Source: Dictyobacter kobayashii
Lineage (GTDB): Bacteria; Chloroflexota; Ktedonobacteria; Ktedonobacterales; Ktedonobacteraceae
Assembly (NCBI RefSeq): GCF_003967555.1
Contig: NZ_BIFS01000001.1
Coordinates: forward strand, 4,898,001 to 4,962,000
Direction of reading: 5' to 3'
Length of the DNA: 64,000 nt
The notes beneath the pieces were generated by a model. The model saw only the letters and a list, made by a program, of their open reading frames with translations, ran no database searches and was not told the origin of the DNA. The position numbers and the translations under genes are program-made. This document shows, in pieces, positions 9,146 through 18,386 of this stretch; within the stretch, counting starts at the first letter, position 1; every line of letters begins with the position of its first letter.

Positions 9146-9949
9146 ATGAACTGGCCCAAACGTTGCGCCTCTGAAGTCCGGTTGATCCTGGCCTACGCGC
9201 TAGCGAACACGCAGGCCGCGCTAGAATATCGCGCCGCCTTCATCGTGCAGGTGGTTGCTATGATCGCCAACAACTCGCTCTGGCTCTTCTTCTGGTGGAA
9301 CTACTTTCAACAATTTCCGCTGGTCAACGGCTGGCAAGGCACGGATATCGTCATCTTATGGTCGGTTGCCGCCTGTGGATTTGGTGCCAGCGTCGTCATA
9401 TTCGGCAATGCGCGCCAGCTTCCCGCCCTGATCATGAACGGCGGGCTGGACGCGTACCTGGGGATGCCTCGCTATGCCCTGCTACATGTATGTATCGCGG
9501 CGACCGACCCATCGGCCTGGGGTGATATCATCTTTGCCATCGGCGCATACCTGCTCCTGGTGCATCCAGATCCAGGTCATATCGCCCTCTTCATCATCAT
9601 GGTGCCGCTGACCGCACTCATCTATACCTCATTTATGGTCTTGCTCGGCTCGCTGGCTTTCTTTCTCGGCAACACCGAAGGATTGGCCCAGCAGCTATTC
9701 GGTGCCCTGATCTCGTTCAGCACCTATCCGATGGATATCTTTAACGGATTTGTACGCGTAATACTTTTCACTGTGTTGCCAGCAGGCTTCGTCTCGTTTG
9801 TGCCGCTACAGCTGTTACACCATTTTTCGTGGCCGCTGCTGGCTCTCCTCCTGGGCGCGGTCTTGGCGTTCACGCTGGGCGCTGTTGCCCTCTTCGGAGC
9901 AGGTTTGCGCCGTTACGAAAGCGGCAACCTGATGGGCGCCCAGATGTAG
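9146..9949 (+). CDS. ABC-2 type permease, subunit 2
   Basis: 267 residues and six predicted membrane helices. NARQLPALIMNGGLDAYL matches the 'R/G-rich' loop of the partner permease family. GGAGGGTAGGAAG precedes the ATG. It should form the heterodimeric pore with the preceding permease. The operon ends at a strong terminator 35 bp downstream. Confidence 0.83.
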   Translation: MNWPKRCASEVRLILAYALANTQAALEYRAAFIVQVVAMIANNSLWLFFWWNYFQQFPLVNGWQGTDIVILWSVAACGFGASVVIFGNARQLPALIMNGGLDAYLGMPRYALLHVCIAATDPSAWGDIIFAIGAYLLLVHPDPGHIALFIIMVPLTALIYTSFMVLLGSLAFFLGNTEGLAQQLFGALISFSTYPMDIFNGFVRVILFTVLPAGFVSFVPLQLLHHFSWPLLALLLGAVLAFTLGAVALFGAGLRRYESGNLMGAQM

Positions 9950-9983
9950 GATAGACATTATCCCACATGTTTAAATAGCGCAA

Positions 9984-10029
9984 AGACAAAAAAGAAGGCT
10001 AGCCAACTGGCTAGCCTTCTTTTTTGTCT
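9984..10029. terminator. Bidirectional terminator
   Basis: A perfect 21-bp inverted repeat (9984-10004 and 10009-10029) with loop AACT. It has an A-run on the left and a T-run on the right, so it can end both the rightward ABC operon and the leftward RRM gene. Confidence 0.92.
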
Positions 10030-10059
10030 GAACGTTTTATACTACTTAACTATTGAAAA

Positions 10060-10380
10060 TTAGTAGCGGTCGCTCCGATAGTAGTCATTCGTGTTTGAAT
10101 AACGGTCTCTACTCTGAAATCCTCGGCTTCCTGCTGCCTGACGCTCACGCGCCTCACTAACAGTAATCGTCCGATTTCCGAGCAGGCTGCCATTCAACTG
10201 CTGGATGGCGGATTGTGCATCCTGGTCGTTATTCAACTCGACAAAGCCAAAGCCTTTGCTGCGGCCTGTCTCACGATCCATAATGACCGAAGCCTGTGTC
10301 ACTTCACCTGACTGTGAAAAAAGATCAACAAGCTCTTGCTCGGTCGTTCGATAAGGGAGTCCCCCTACATATAATCTCAT
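10060..10380 (-). CDS. RRM-domain RNA-binding protein
   Basis: 106 residues from the ATG at 10380, which has an AGGAG site; the longer frame to 10473 lacks one. A single RNA-recognition motif has RNP2 (LYVGGLPY) and RNP1 (KGFGFVEL). The short Arg/Tyr/Ser-rich tail (residues ~83-106) resembles cyanobacterial and chloroflexal Rbp proteins, which bind RNA and are often cold-induced. The long 5' leader could carry autoregulation, but this is not shown. Confidence 0.92.
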   Translation of the reverse strand: MRLYVGGLPYRTTEQELVDLFSQSGEVTQASVIMDRETGRSKGFGFVELNNDQDAQSAIQQLNGSLLGNRTITVSEARERQAAGSRGFQSRDRYSNTNDYYRSDRY

Positions 10381-10630
10381 TTTTATACTCCTGTGTGAAC
10401 ATCTCTCAACCCATTGATGCTCGGAGAAACCATTTCCCACAGAAGCGATCCAATTCTTTGTGATGTCATACACCTATATAAACACGCCTGCCCTCCCACT
10501 TATTCCCCCGCTCAATTAACTGCTGCAAACCTCTAAATAAAAAAACTCAAGCGGCATGCACAGACGTTTGAGGGAACTTACTAGCTCAAAATGTTCATGT
10601 CTATTTGGTGGGCTGCGCGTCGATCTTATT

Positions 10631-11191
10631 TCATTTCACTACGCGAAACGAGAGATGGGTTGCTCCCGGGGTTTCAAGCGTTCGTATATGTTCCAATGAG
10701 ATAGACCTGGAGCCGAGATGATCGAAGAGGCGAACACCCTCACCCAGGAGAACATGGGCAACATCCATGTGGAATTCGTCGAGCAGACCAGCCTTCAAGG
10801 CTTGTTGGACCGCGCTGGCACCATGAAGGGCCACATTTTTATCGCCCGCGATCTCCTGTGCCTGCTTGATCGCGCTTTCAATGCCATCTGTGACAAAGTA
10901 GAATTGCGTCTTGCCCTTTTTTACTGGTGCTCGGACTTGTGATTGCAGGACGATCACAGGCCAGTCGGGGGCTGTGCCATCAGGAAAGACCCACCCATTC
11001 TCACCGTAAATCTGATCGAAGCTCCGATGCCCCATGATCACCACACCGTTCTCGTTGAGTGTATCGCCTACGACCTCATGGAAATTTTCCCATGCGTTGG
11101 CAAACCATGCGAATACTTGTGAGACGTCATCATTTTTATCAGCGATAAATCCATCTAGCGATACCGAAAGGCCAAACATAACTTTTCCCAT
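10631..11191 (-). CDS. Dihydrofolate reductase-like (RibD C-terminal domain) protein
   Basis: 186 residues starting MGKVMFGLSVSLDGFIA, the hallmark N-terminus of the YyaP/YwjB-type DHFR-like family (NADPH-binding fold). GHRSFDQ and HGASAVQQALKAGLLDE match the cofactor and C-terminal helices of this family. It is probably an NADPH reductase; the substrate is unknown. The ATG at 11191 is chosen because the family starts there; a longer frame reaches 11350 without a family match. Confidence 0.85.
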   Translation of the reverse strand: MGKVMFGLSVSLDGFIADKNDDVSQVFAWFANAWENFHEVVGDTLNENGVVIMGHRSFDQIYGENGWVFPDGTAPDWPVIVLQSQVRAPVKKGKTQFYFVTDGIESAIKQAQEIAGDKNVALHGASAVQQALKAGLLDEFHMDVAHVLLGEGVRLFDHLGSRSISLEHIRTLETPGATHLSFRVVK

Positions 11192-11450
11192 TGGGTTCTC
11201 CCGTCTTTGTGGATGATAGTCTAGGCTGTATCTGACACCTGAGCATACTATACTCGCTGGGCTGCGAAAAAACTTCTTCGATCTTGCTCTTTGCCCTTCC
11301 CGGTCACACGATCCGAAATACCTGCAGTGCGACATTGGTATAGTATGCATGTCTGCCCGCTGTCTTATAATTATGGAGTAGGGGTTGTGAGAAAGTGTCT
11401 ATCGGGAGACCAGGACAAATGCCCAAGGGCTCTGGGGGCCTGGTAATCAT

Positions 11451-11483
11451 GTCTGGCTGACCCCGGGTGGGGGCCAGCCAGAC
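11451..11483. terminator. Stem-loop after the secreted repeat-protein gene
   Basis: GTCTGGCTG (11451-11459) pairs with CAGCCAGAC (11475-11483), with an inner CCCC/GGGG extension. It lies 33 bp past the stop of the leftward gene; a short T-run is present only on the plus strand. Confidence 0.45.
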
Positions 11484-11515
11484 CTTTTTGGCTATGGATG
11501 TGTTCAGCCGTAGCG

Positions 11516-12727
11516 TTATACAACGCCAGCCGCGCCAAGTGCAGTGAAACTAAGGGAACTGCCATTGCTCTCCTGGTTATTGACATCGCCAAAGGATGAT
11601 TGCCAGGAGCCGTTGGCGAAGCGGATGGTATGCCAGACGATATCACTCTGATCAATCGCTGTAACATGGAGCGTATCGGCGACATTGGCGCAATCAACAT
11701 CAGTGAAACGCAGGGAGCCACCGTTGCTCTCCTGATTATTGACGTTGCCGAAGGCAGGTGCCCAGGAGCCGTTGGCGAAACGAATGGTATGCCAGATGAC
11801 GCCATCTCTTCCCAGGGCCGTGACATGCAAGTTGCCACCAATAGAAGCGCATCCTACATCAGTGAAACGCAGGGAACCACCGTTGCTCTCCTGATTATTG
11901 ACGTTGCCGAAGGCAGGTGCCCAGGAGCCGTTGGCGAAGCGGATAGTATGCCAGATGATGCCATCTCTCCCAAGGGCTGTGACATGGAGATCCTCACCGA
12001 TAGTAGCACAATCGACATCTATGAAGCGCAGGGAACCACCATTGCTCTCCTGATTATTGACATTGCCAAAGGCAGGTGCCCAGGTCCCGTTGGGGAAGCG
12101 GATGGTATGCCAGATGATGCCATCTCTCCCAATGGCTGTGAGTTGCAATTTCCCGCTCATGGTTCCCGCACAGCCCAGATGGTTGAAACGCAGGAAACTA
12201 CCATTGCTCTCCTGGTTGTTAACATTGCCGAAGGAAGGTGCCCAGGTGCCATTGGCGAAACGGATAGTATGCCAGATGATGCCATCTCTCCCAAGGGCTG
12301 TGAGTTGCAGGTTATCAACAATGCCCGCGCAATCGACATCGGTGAAGTGGAGCGTGTTGCCATTGCTTTCCTGGGCATTGACGTCGCCGAAGGAAGGTTG
12401 CCAGGAACCACCGGGAAAGCGAATGGTGTGGAAAAGCCTTCCATTGGTGGCCCTACCGCAGAAATGTAGCTGCGTCGTACTTTGGGTGCTAAGCCTGGCA
12501 GGTGATGGCTTCAAGGCGGCTACAATAGCCGCCGAGGCCGATGGTTGTCCCTCTAAAAGATTCAGTCCTATGACGCTCGCCCCGATAGCCAGCCCTTTAG
12601 CGAAAAGAGCCCGGCGCGCAATTGATTGCGATAAACATTCCGGGTCGACCTTGTTGCGTTCTGGAGCGCTCTCTCTTTGCATCCCTGTTTCTAAAGAAGT
12701 ACCCTTATCATGCGTTGTTGAATCCAT
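11516..12727 (-). CDS. Tat-type secreted protein with six ~50-residue repeats (probable beta-propeller, lectin-like)
   Basis: 403 residues. The N-terminus has a twin-arginine type signal (ARRALFAKGLAIGASVIG, residues ~37-54) after a polar leader. From about residue 85 there are six repeats of ~50 residues built around WHTIRFANGSW, FGNVNNQESNG and a LRFTDVDCA-type end. Most repeats hold one Cys. This periodicity is typical of a six-bladed propeller such as PLL/tectonin-like lectins, but no ligand site is assigned. An AGGAGG site lies 11 nt before the ATG. The gene stands alone. Confidence 0.75.
   Translation of the reverse strand: MDSTTHDKGTSLETGMQRESAPERNKVDPECLSQSIARRALFAKGLAIGASVIGLNLLEGQPSASAAIVAALKPSPARLSTQSTTQLHFCGRATNGRLFHTIRFPGGSWQPSFGDVNAQESNGNTLHFTDVDCAGIVDNLQLTALGRDGIIWHTIRFANGTWAPSFGNVNNQESNGSFLRFNHLGCAGTMSGKLQLTAIGRDGIIWHTIRFPNGTWAPAFGNVNNQESNGGSLRFIDVDCATIGEDLHVTALGRDGIIWHTIRFANGSWAPAFGNVNNQESNGGSLRFTDVGCASIGGNLHVTALGRDGVIWHTIRFANGSWAPAFGNVNNQESNGGSLRFTDVDCANVADTLHVTAIDQSDIVWHTIRFANGSWQSSFGDVNNQESNGSSLSFTALGAAGVV
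11519..12460 (-). repeat. Tandem ~150-bp coding repeats
   Basis: Six direct repeats of about 150 bp inside the secreted repeat-protein gene. Central copies are nearly identical at the DNA level, which suggests recent duplication or gene-conversion-like exchange. They are coding repeats, not a CRISPR array. Confidence 0.8.
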
Positions 12728-12875
12728 TATAATTCATTCCTCCTAAAATCCTCAGAGAAGATTTTATTTTTATATAGTGTTTATGCACTATTGTCATTTT
12801 ACTTATGCAATGAAATCGAGCTCACATTTCAAAGTTCAAAGACCCCTGCCTTCCTCCTGACAAACACTTGAACGC

Positions 12876-13056
12876 AGCAATAACAACGATCTGTGCGTGC
12901 AGGGATTGCCCCCGCTTTTAACCTCCGAGCTCGAAAGATAGAAATAGAATAGATTTGCTGCAAATAAAATAGCAGCAAATCATTGTTATTGCTTCGTTTC
13001 ATGCGGGGGAGGAAGAAGCGGGGCAAGCCCCGCACGTACAGATCGTTGTTATTGCT
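12876..13056. mobile_element. Palindromic repeat element, copy 1 (MITE-like)
   Basis: The ends are inverted copies: the left arm reads AGCAATAACAACGATCTG then a variant of GTACGTGCGGGGCTTGCC; the right arm is its complement and ends ATCGTTGTTATTGCT. The AT-rich core is also partly self-complementary. It lies in the ~450-bp gap between the Tat-secreted gene and the GXWXG remnant; nothing else is seen in that gap. Confidence 0.75.
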
Positions 13057-13180
13057 GTGTCCTATGCATGGTTTGATTCTTAAATGAAATGTATAATAGA
13101 TGTGGGTTGATGTGTTGAGATCGGGTGAGGATAGGAGTCCGTGGTTGGATACAGCTAGCGTAAAAAGAGAAGGTAGGTCT

Positions 13181-13614
13181 ATGTCAGATGCGAGGCAGGT
13201 AGATTTGCTGCGTGAGCGCGCTTACCAGGATCACATGAGCCTGCAAGAGGCTCTTGCGCTGTGCGATACACTTCCGTGTGTTGACATCGATACCCTGATG
13301 GGCCGGTGGCATGGGAGCGAGATCTCTACGAATAATCCGCTGGATGGGCTGCTGGCGACATTTGGCTGGTATGGTAAAGAGTTTATTGATCGTGACCATG
13401 TCCATCCTTTATTATTTTCAGATTGCAGACCCGCCAGGCGAAGGCGCGGCTGCGCATGGTCGAGTATCGCGGCAGAGTCAGCGCCTCCATGATCTATGAC
13501 AACCTGCCGATTTATGACACATTTCGCCTCATCGACCCCGACACGCTCCTGGGCGTGATGGATTACAAGGGGATGGAGCAACCCTTCTTCTTTAAGCTGC
13601 ACCGTGACAAATAG
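13181..13614 (+). pseudogene. GXWXG/DUF4334-type protein with internal deletion and frameshift
   Basis: The first frame (from ATG 13181) reads a GXWXG-like domain: LMGRWHGSEI, then GLLATFGWYGKEF and HPLLFSD. It then loses frame near 13423. The second frame continues as KARLRMVEYRGRVSASM and ends MDYKGMEQPFFFKL, the C-terminal DUF4334 part. Comparison with my memory of the family suggests about 30 residues plus the frame are missing at the joint. The family role is unknown. It is probably inactive. Confidence 0.7.
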
Positions 13615-13656
13615 GCAGAGAGAACGTGCTGATTGTGTTCACCTGCTAATTTTATT

Positions 13657-14115
13657 TCATCGTTTCCGAGCTGTCTGGCTCTGCGTAATTCTTCTGGTTT
13701 TGCGCCACCAGAAGTACACTCCTAATATGAGGCAGACCAGGACTGCGATTACTGAAACTGCTATTATTGCGTCCAATACGATGTTCTCAGCTTGCACATG
13801 GCTATTTTCTAGCCCTAATATTATGCCATTAGGAATCAGTGCAAAGCCAAGCAGACCAAACCAGAGCCGTGGTTGTGTATAGATAGGAATGTGTGGTTCG
13901 CGACGATGCTGCACGCGCGCCACTATACAAGAAGCCATACCCCAGCAGAAGAAACCAACGCATTGAATGAAGTAGTTCAGCCAGATTAGGAAAACCATAT
14001 GCAAAGTCTCTGCTAAACCTGAGATTATTGCTGGCCCAAATAAAAGTATCCCCGCGATGATATAGAGCCAGCGTGTCAATCGTGTATTATCGCCAGCATA
14101 CCAATAATCCTTCAT
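13657..14115 (-). CDS. Small membrane protein of unknown function
   Basis: 152 residues with four likely membrane helices (about 18-40, 43-66, 83-102, 113-137) and a basic C-terminus (RRKTRRITQSQTARKR). No family is recognised. The ATG at 14115 has an AAGGA-type site. The gene stands alone between a remnant and the ABC exporter terminator. Confidence 0.6.
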   Translation of the reverse strand: MKDYWYAGDNTRLTRWLYIIAGILLFGPAIISGLAETLHMVFLIWLNYFIQCVGFFCWGMASCIVARVQHRREPHIPIYTQPRLWFGLLGFALIPNGIILGLENSHVQAENIVLDAIIAVSVIAVLVCLILGVYFWWRKTRRITQSQTARKR

Positions 14116-14358
14116 GAAGGTCCTTCCTTATATCAATCCCTTTTTATCTATTATAGATTTTACTCGCATCTGCTGTCAATTTCTATAAAATCATTCCCTT
14201 TCAATGTTTTATAAATCATTTTCTTATAAAAAGAGAATTTTTTAATAATGTGCCTGATACTTATTAACACTGCCATGATCTTGTTTACATTTTTGTGCTT
14301 TCGGGGCTCAAAAAAGGAAAGTGTGGCAAGCTACAAGGTCCAGATAGGAGCAGGGATC

Positions 14359-14422
14359 AGACACAGAAAGAGAGCCGCGCCAACCTTCAAAAGGAGGTTG
14401 GCGCGGCTCTCTTTCTGTGTCT
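14359..14422 (-). terminator. Very long stem-loop after the ABC permease gene
   Basis: Perfect 28-bp arms (14359-14386 and 14395-14422) around an 8-nt loop, beginning 4 bp past the stop of the leftward permease gene. The arms include AGACACAGAAAGAGAGCC. It is much longer than a normal intrinsic terminator. Confidence 0.75.
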
Positions 14423-14426
14423 GTGC

Positions 14427-16076
14427 TTAACGTCCGATGTCTTTGCGTACAAAGCGCATCGAGGCCAGTGTCAGTGCTAGTATGCCGACGACCAGGATGC
14501 TAATCGTATCCAGGAGGGGCAAGCCATGCAGTAGCGGGGTGCCATAGTAGTAGATGGCGGAGAGCCGCAGGACCGCGTCCGACCAGTTCAATCCCGGGCC
14601 AACAAAGCTGATGAAAAACCAGATGACGAGCAAAAAGCTCAAGATGCCGGTGTCCAGAGCCGTGCGCAGCCAGCCGGACAGCAGATAGCCGAGGGCCGCT
14701 ACCAGCAGTCCCAGGGGGATAATCGAGAGCGTGGCGGCGGCCAGATTTCCCCCGTCAAGTTTCAGGCCTGTCGCCGCCGAGGCTATCGCCGTAGCGGCCA
14801 GGGTTATTACTCCAATGAAGACGGTCGCGGTAGTGAGCGCGGCAAAACGTCCCAGCAGCACCTGTAAGCGTGGCTGTGGTGTAGATAGTACCAGTTCCAG
14901 CCGTCCTTCCTCTTCATCCGCAGACCAGTTGTTGGCCTGTGTGACTGTAAAGGCCATTAGAATCACGGGCAGCAAGACGTAGAGTGCGCTGAGCATGGTG
15001 GCGTTGGTTGCGAGATCGCTACCGCCGACTTTAGTGATAAAGACTTTCAAGAGCGGTGAGCTCTGATAAAGGGTGGATAGCGCCGTCTCCGCTTGTTTGG
15101 TGACCACAACCATCCATGCCGCGAAACCAGCGATGCCCAGGGTCCACCAGAAAGTAGGGATCGCGACCATGCGCAGGCCACGGGTATAGATCGAGCGCAG
15201 CGACCAGTCATTCACCGGCAGTGCGCGCACGGGCTGCGCGACCTGTGTCTTCTGCTCCAGCAAGCGTGGCAGTGCCACTGTGCTGCCAACATCGCGTCGC
15301 ACAAAGAGCCAGATGGCTGCTCCACTCAGCAGGATATTCAGGGCCACCAGTCCCAGGAGCGCGCCCACATTGACGCTGTAGCCTGGCACCAGGGGCTTGT
15401 TCAAATTGTAGTAGTAGACCGGGGAAAGGCGGCTGATCCAATCGGTATTGGAGAAGACGCGATGGACCATGTCCAGTACGACAAAGATTAGTAGCAAGCC
15501 TCCCGTCAGGCCGGAGGCTGTGCGGCGTTCCAGGGTGAACTGGGAGAGTAGTAGGGCAAGCGAGCCGAAGAAGCCACAGATGAGCACTAAATTCAGACTA
15601 AACAACAAGGCATCGCCCAGACCAAAGCTTGCGTTGGCACTCTTGCCACCCGCCATAGCCAGTAGAGCGATGATCAGGCCCATCAAGAGCAGGGCGGTCC
15701 AGATCGCCGCCAGTTTTTCCAGCGCGATACGCCCGCGTCCACGTGGCAGCGAGAGCAGGGCATCCATGGCACCACGTTCCTCTTCGCCCCGCAGCATGCG
15801 GCTGCCCGCCATCAGTGGCCAGATAGCCAGGATCAGGATAGTCAGACCGTATTTCCAGGTTGCGTAGCCGCCGGGGGTGTCTAGGGCGACCGGTTCGGCA
15901 AGCCAGGCGAACGAGCCTGCCAGGCTGATGAGCGAGGCTTTTGCCGCTGGTGTGGCAATAAGTCCGGGGACCGCGGCCAGCACAGCATACAGGAGCAGTC
16001 CCATTCCCACGCCCCAGCCCAGAATGGCGATGCGGACCTCGCGCAGGGTTTTGAGATAGACGCTATTGAACCACAT
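14427..16076 (-). CDS. ABC exporter permease (two-half, antibiotic-exporter type)
   Basis: 549 residues from the ATG at 16076, which has AAGGAGG and overlaps the ATPase stop by 14 bp, so translation is probably coupled. About 12 membrane helices fall in two similar halves. Each half carries a GEEERGAMDALLS or DEEEGRLELVLS loop, typical of the single-chain permeases in the exporter-of-polyketide-antibiotics group (COG3559-like, from memory). It works with the ATPase at 16063-16992. The substrate is unknown; drug or lipid export is plausible. Confidence 0.85.
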   Translation of the reverse strand: MWFNSVYLKTLREVRIAILGWGVGMGLLLYAVLAAVPGLIATPAAKASLISLAGSFAWLAEPVALDTPGGYATWKYGLTILILAIWPLMAGSRMLRGEEERGAMDALLSLPRGRGRIALEKLAAIWTALLLMGLIIALLAMAGGKSANASFGLGDALLFSLNLVLICGFFGSLALLLSQFTLERRTASGLTGGLLLIFVVLDMVHRVFSNTDWISRLSPVYYYNLNKPLVPGYSVNVGALLGLVALNILLSGAAIWLFVRRDVGSTVALPRLLEQKTQVAQPVRALPVNDWSLRSIYTRGLRMVAIPTFWWTLGIAGFAAWMVVVTKQAETALSTLYQSSPLLKVFITKVGGSDLATNATMLSALYVLLPVILMAFTVTQANNWSADEEEGRLELVLSTPQPRLQVLLGRFAALTTATVFIGVITLAATAIASAATGLKLDGGNLAAATLSIIPLGLLVAALGYLLSGWLRTALDTGILSFLLVIWFFISFVGPGLNWSDAVLRLSAIYYYGTPLLHGLPLLDTISILVVGILALTLASMRFVRKDIGR

Positions 16077-16992
16077 GACTGACCTCCTTGGCGGCCACGC
16101 CGTCGCCTTCATAGTAGCGCAGGAAGATGTCTTCCAGACTGGGTTGGTGGCTGGTCAGGGTAAGCACGGAATGCTGGGCCGCAGCTTTGATCACTGCGTC
16201 CGCCTGGCCTTGCACAGATAGGCGCACGGTACGCCCATCGGAAAGCATGTCCACCTGTTCTACGCCCTCCAGGTCCTTGAATGCTTCGATGGGGACCGCA
16301 CTGGCAAAGGTGATCGTAATTTCCTGGAGTTTGATGTCCTTCAGTTCTTCTACGGAACCCACGCGCACAAGCTGGCCATCGCGGATAATGGCGACGCGAT
16401 GGCAGGTCTGTTCCACCTCGGTCAGGATGTGCGAAGAGAGGAAGACGGTACGCCCATCGTCGCGCACTTCCCGGACCATACGCTCAAACTCCTGCTGATT
16501 CAGCGGGTCCAGCCCGCTGGTCGGCTCATCCAGAATTAGGAGGCGTGGACGATGCATGAAGGCTTGAATAATGCCGATCTTGCGCTTATTACCGCTGGAA
16601 TACTGCCGGAACTTACGGCTGGGGTCGAGGTCCATGCGGGCAATCAGTTGTTTGAGATATGCCTGATCGACGCCACCGCGCAGATGCCCGAAATACTCCA
16701 GGATCTGCCCGCCGGTTAGCCCGGGATCAAGCGCAAGTTCGCCTGGTAGATAGCCGACCAGCCGCTTAATCTCTACCGAGCCTTGCCAGACATCCAGCCC
16801 GGCGATGCGCGCCGTGCCCGAGTTGGCACGCAGCAGCGCCATTAACAGGCGAATCGTTGTCGTTTTGCCTGCCCCGTTGGGGCCCAGAAAGCCAAAGACT
16901 TCACCCTCTTCCACCTGGAAGGATACATCAGTGATGCCGCGCTTGTTCCCATAGCGCTTGGTCAGCTTGTCTACTTCAATAATCGCTGTCAT
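16063..16992 (-). CDS. ABC exporter ATP-binding protein
   Basis: 309 residues, starting at the ATG at 16992 after an AAAGGGA site. Walker A GPNGAGKTT is at residues 37-45, signature YSSGNKRKIG, Walker B LLILDEPTSGLDP, H-loop SSHILTEVEQ. The C-terminal ~90 residues are the usual regulatory extension of drug-exporter ATPases. It forms an operon with the permease downstream and probably with the TetR regulator upstream (158 bp gap). Confidence 0.9.
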   Translation of the reverse strand: MTAIIEVDKLTKRYGNKRGITDVSFQVEEGEVFGFLGPNGAGKTTTIRLLMALLRANSGTARIAGLDVWQGSVEIKRLVGYLPGELALDPGLTGGQILEYFGHLRGGVDQAYLKQLIARMDLDPSRKFRQYSSGNKRKIGIIQAFMHRPRLLILDEPTSGLDPLNQQEFERMVREVRDDGRTVFLSSHILTEVEQTCHRVAIIRDGQLVRVGSVEELKDIKLQEITITFASAVPIEAFKDLEGVEQVDMLSDGRTVRLSVQGQADAVIKAAAQHSVLTLTSHQPSLEDIFLRYYEGDGVAAKEVSHVVQ

Positions 16993-17150
16993 ATCAAAAT
17001 CCCTTTTCACTTTTGAGGCTATAAAGCGATCTTCTCGATGAATGCAGGGAAAAGATGGTGCTTGCCTGTCTTTCCTATATTCTTCATTAAGTTTTTCTGC
17101 AGAGCGTCATGGTTCTCTCATGGGTGGGATGAGCTCCATGCCCTTCTGCC

Positions 17151-17864
17151 TTATACATGGTTTTCTTGCGTTGCCGTTACCCAGACATCCACGGCTGCGC
17201 TGTTGATGCGGGTGAATGAATGTGGGGGCGCGCCCAACACACGCTCTATCGCATCCATATAGGCGGAATGAATAGCAACGATCTCTTCGATGAGGCTCAG
17301 ATCGATGCTTTCTTGCCCTGGTGAGAACAACAGCCTGGCATGTGCATTGCCCATACCCTCTAACAGAGCCATAATGACCTCGCCAGCGTTGTCAGGATAG
17401 GCGATCGTAAAGCTGCCCTCCCTGATCCCCTGGCGTACGATCTCGGTGAGTAATGGCGCGCGCTGTTGAAAAATCGCCTCGTCGACTTTCATGCGGATGA
17501 TGGCGTTGGCGTCGGTGTACCAGACACGCGCCAGCTCGACCACATCAGCCTTGTGGGCGATTCTCAAGCGGTCCAGCGTATCGAAGAAGCCCTGGAATTT
17601 CTCGATGGCAGAAAGCTTCGGATCATGGAGGATGGGTAGGAGCGGCTTTTCCGTCTCGTGTTTGATCTGCTCGACGAACGCTTCCAGGAGCGCCCCACGC
17701 GAATCGAAGTAGTGGTGGAACGCCCCACTGGAAATCTGCACCTCGTCCAGGATATCCTGGATCGACATCTCCTCAAATCCTTTGGTAAACACCAACCGTT
17801 GGGTGGCATTTAGAATCTCTCTGCGCTTCGCAGCAACTGCTTCATGCTTAACAGGACGTGCCAT
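17151..17864 (-). CDS. TetR-family regulator of the ABC exporter
   Basis: 237 residues. The N-terminal helix-turn-helix spans residues 10-57 (ILNATQRLVFTKGFEEMS, then AFHHYFDSRGALLEAF), typical of TetR. The C-terminal ligand domain is not assigned. It lies just upstream of the exporter on the same strand. A 27-bp palindrome immediately before its ATG is a likely autoregulatory operator, so the exporter may be induced by its own substrate. Confidence 0.88.
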   Translation of the reverse strand: MARPVKHEAVAAKRREILNATQRLVFTKGFEEMSIQDILDEVQISSGAFHHYFDSRGALLEAFVEQIKHETEKPLLPILHDPKLSAIEKFQGFFDTLDRLRIAHKADVVELARVWYTDANAIIRMKVDEAIFQQRAPLLTEIVRQGIREGSFTIAYPDNAGEVIMALLEGMGNAHARLLFSPGQESIDLSLIEEIVAIHSAYMDAIERVLGAPPHSFTRINSAAVDVWVTATQENHV

Positions 17865-17877
17865 TGTTTCCCCTTGA

Positions 17878-17904
17878 TTAATAAATAGACGGTCTCTTTA
17901 TTAA
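17878..17904. promoter_or_regulatory. Palindromic TetR operator
   Basis: A 27-bp near-perfect palindrome: TTAATAAA, then T-AGAC-G-GTCT-C, then TTTATTAA. Only the central base and one pair depart from symmetry. It ends 14 bp upstream of the TetR ATG. Size, symmetry and place fit a TetR dimer site overlapping the promoter. Confidence 0.75.
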
Positions 17905-18039
17905 TTATAACCCCTGCATTTCCCTTGTCAAGAGCTGTACTTGAAAATTAGTATGTTCCCTGCAAGAGGTATGATGGAAGATTTGTTTTGCTGCTGGTAT
18001 CGCCTTTTAGATGATTTTTAAGCGATAATATCATCAAAT

Positions 18040-18290
18040 GCAACAAGATAAACGATCTGTACGTGCGGGGCTTGTCCCCGCTTAAAAACTTCCCGCTCGA
18101 AAAACAAATAATAATAATGCTATGCCTCAATTTAAATATCTGCATAAGGCTTTTCTTTTTATCTTTTGGGCTCACAAGGATCGGGTGTAAGAAGCGAAAA
18201 TATTATAATCGTGTTTATTGTTGATTATTTGATTTCGAAGGGTAAAAGCGGGGAAAAGCCCCGCACGTACAGATCGTATTTATTGTTGCT
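18040..18290. mobile_element. Palindromic repeat element, copy 2
   Basis: Left end GCAACAAGATAAACGATCTG followed by TACGTGCGGGGCTTGTCC; the right end is the complement (GCCCCGCACGTACAGATCG, then TTTATTGTTGCT). The core is longer than in copy 1. This is the content of the gap between the TetR gene and the zinc-ribbon gene; a 75-codon frame inside it is not a gene. Confidence 0.75.
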
Positions 18291-18386
18291 TTCATTCCCT
18301 TGAATCTTTTTATGAAAAATATTAGGGGGAGCACGCCGGGGTCCACGTTTCGGCGACCTTGAGCATAAGGCTTCTATGTCGTGAAC

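Noticed and set aside
6852..9949. Lanthipeptide or other modified-peptide gene cluster
   Set aside because: A small Cys-rich ORF and an exporter are present, but no modification enzyme, protease or immunity gene is seen nearby.
11600..12469. Rightward frames with repeated units, or a CRISPR-like array
   Set aside because: The repeats are ~150 bp, contiguous and coding for the six-repeat secreted protein on the other strand; there are no spacers.
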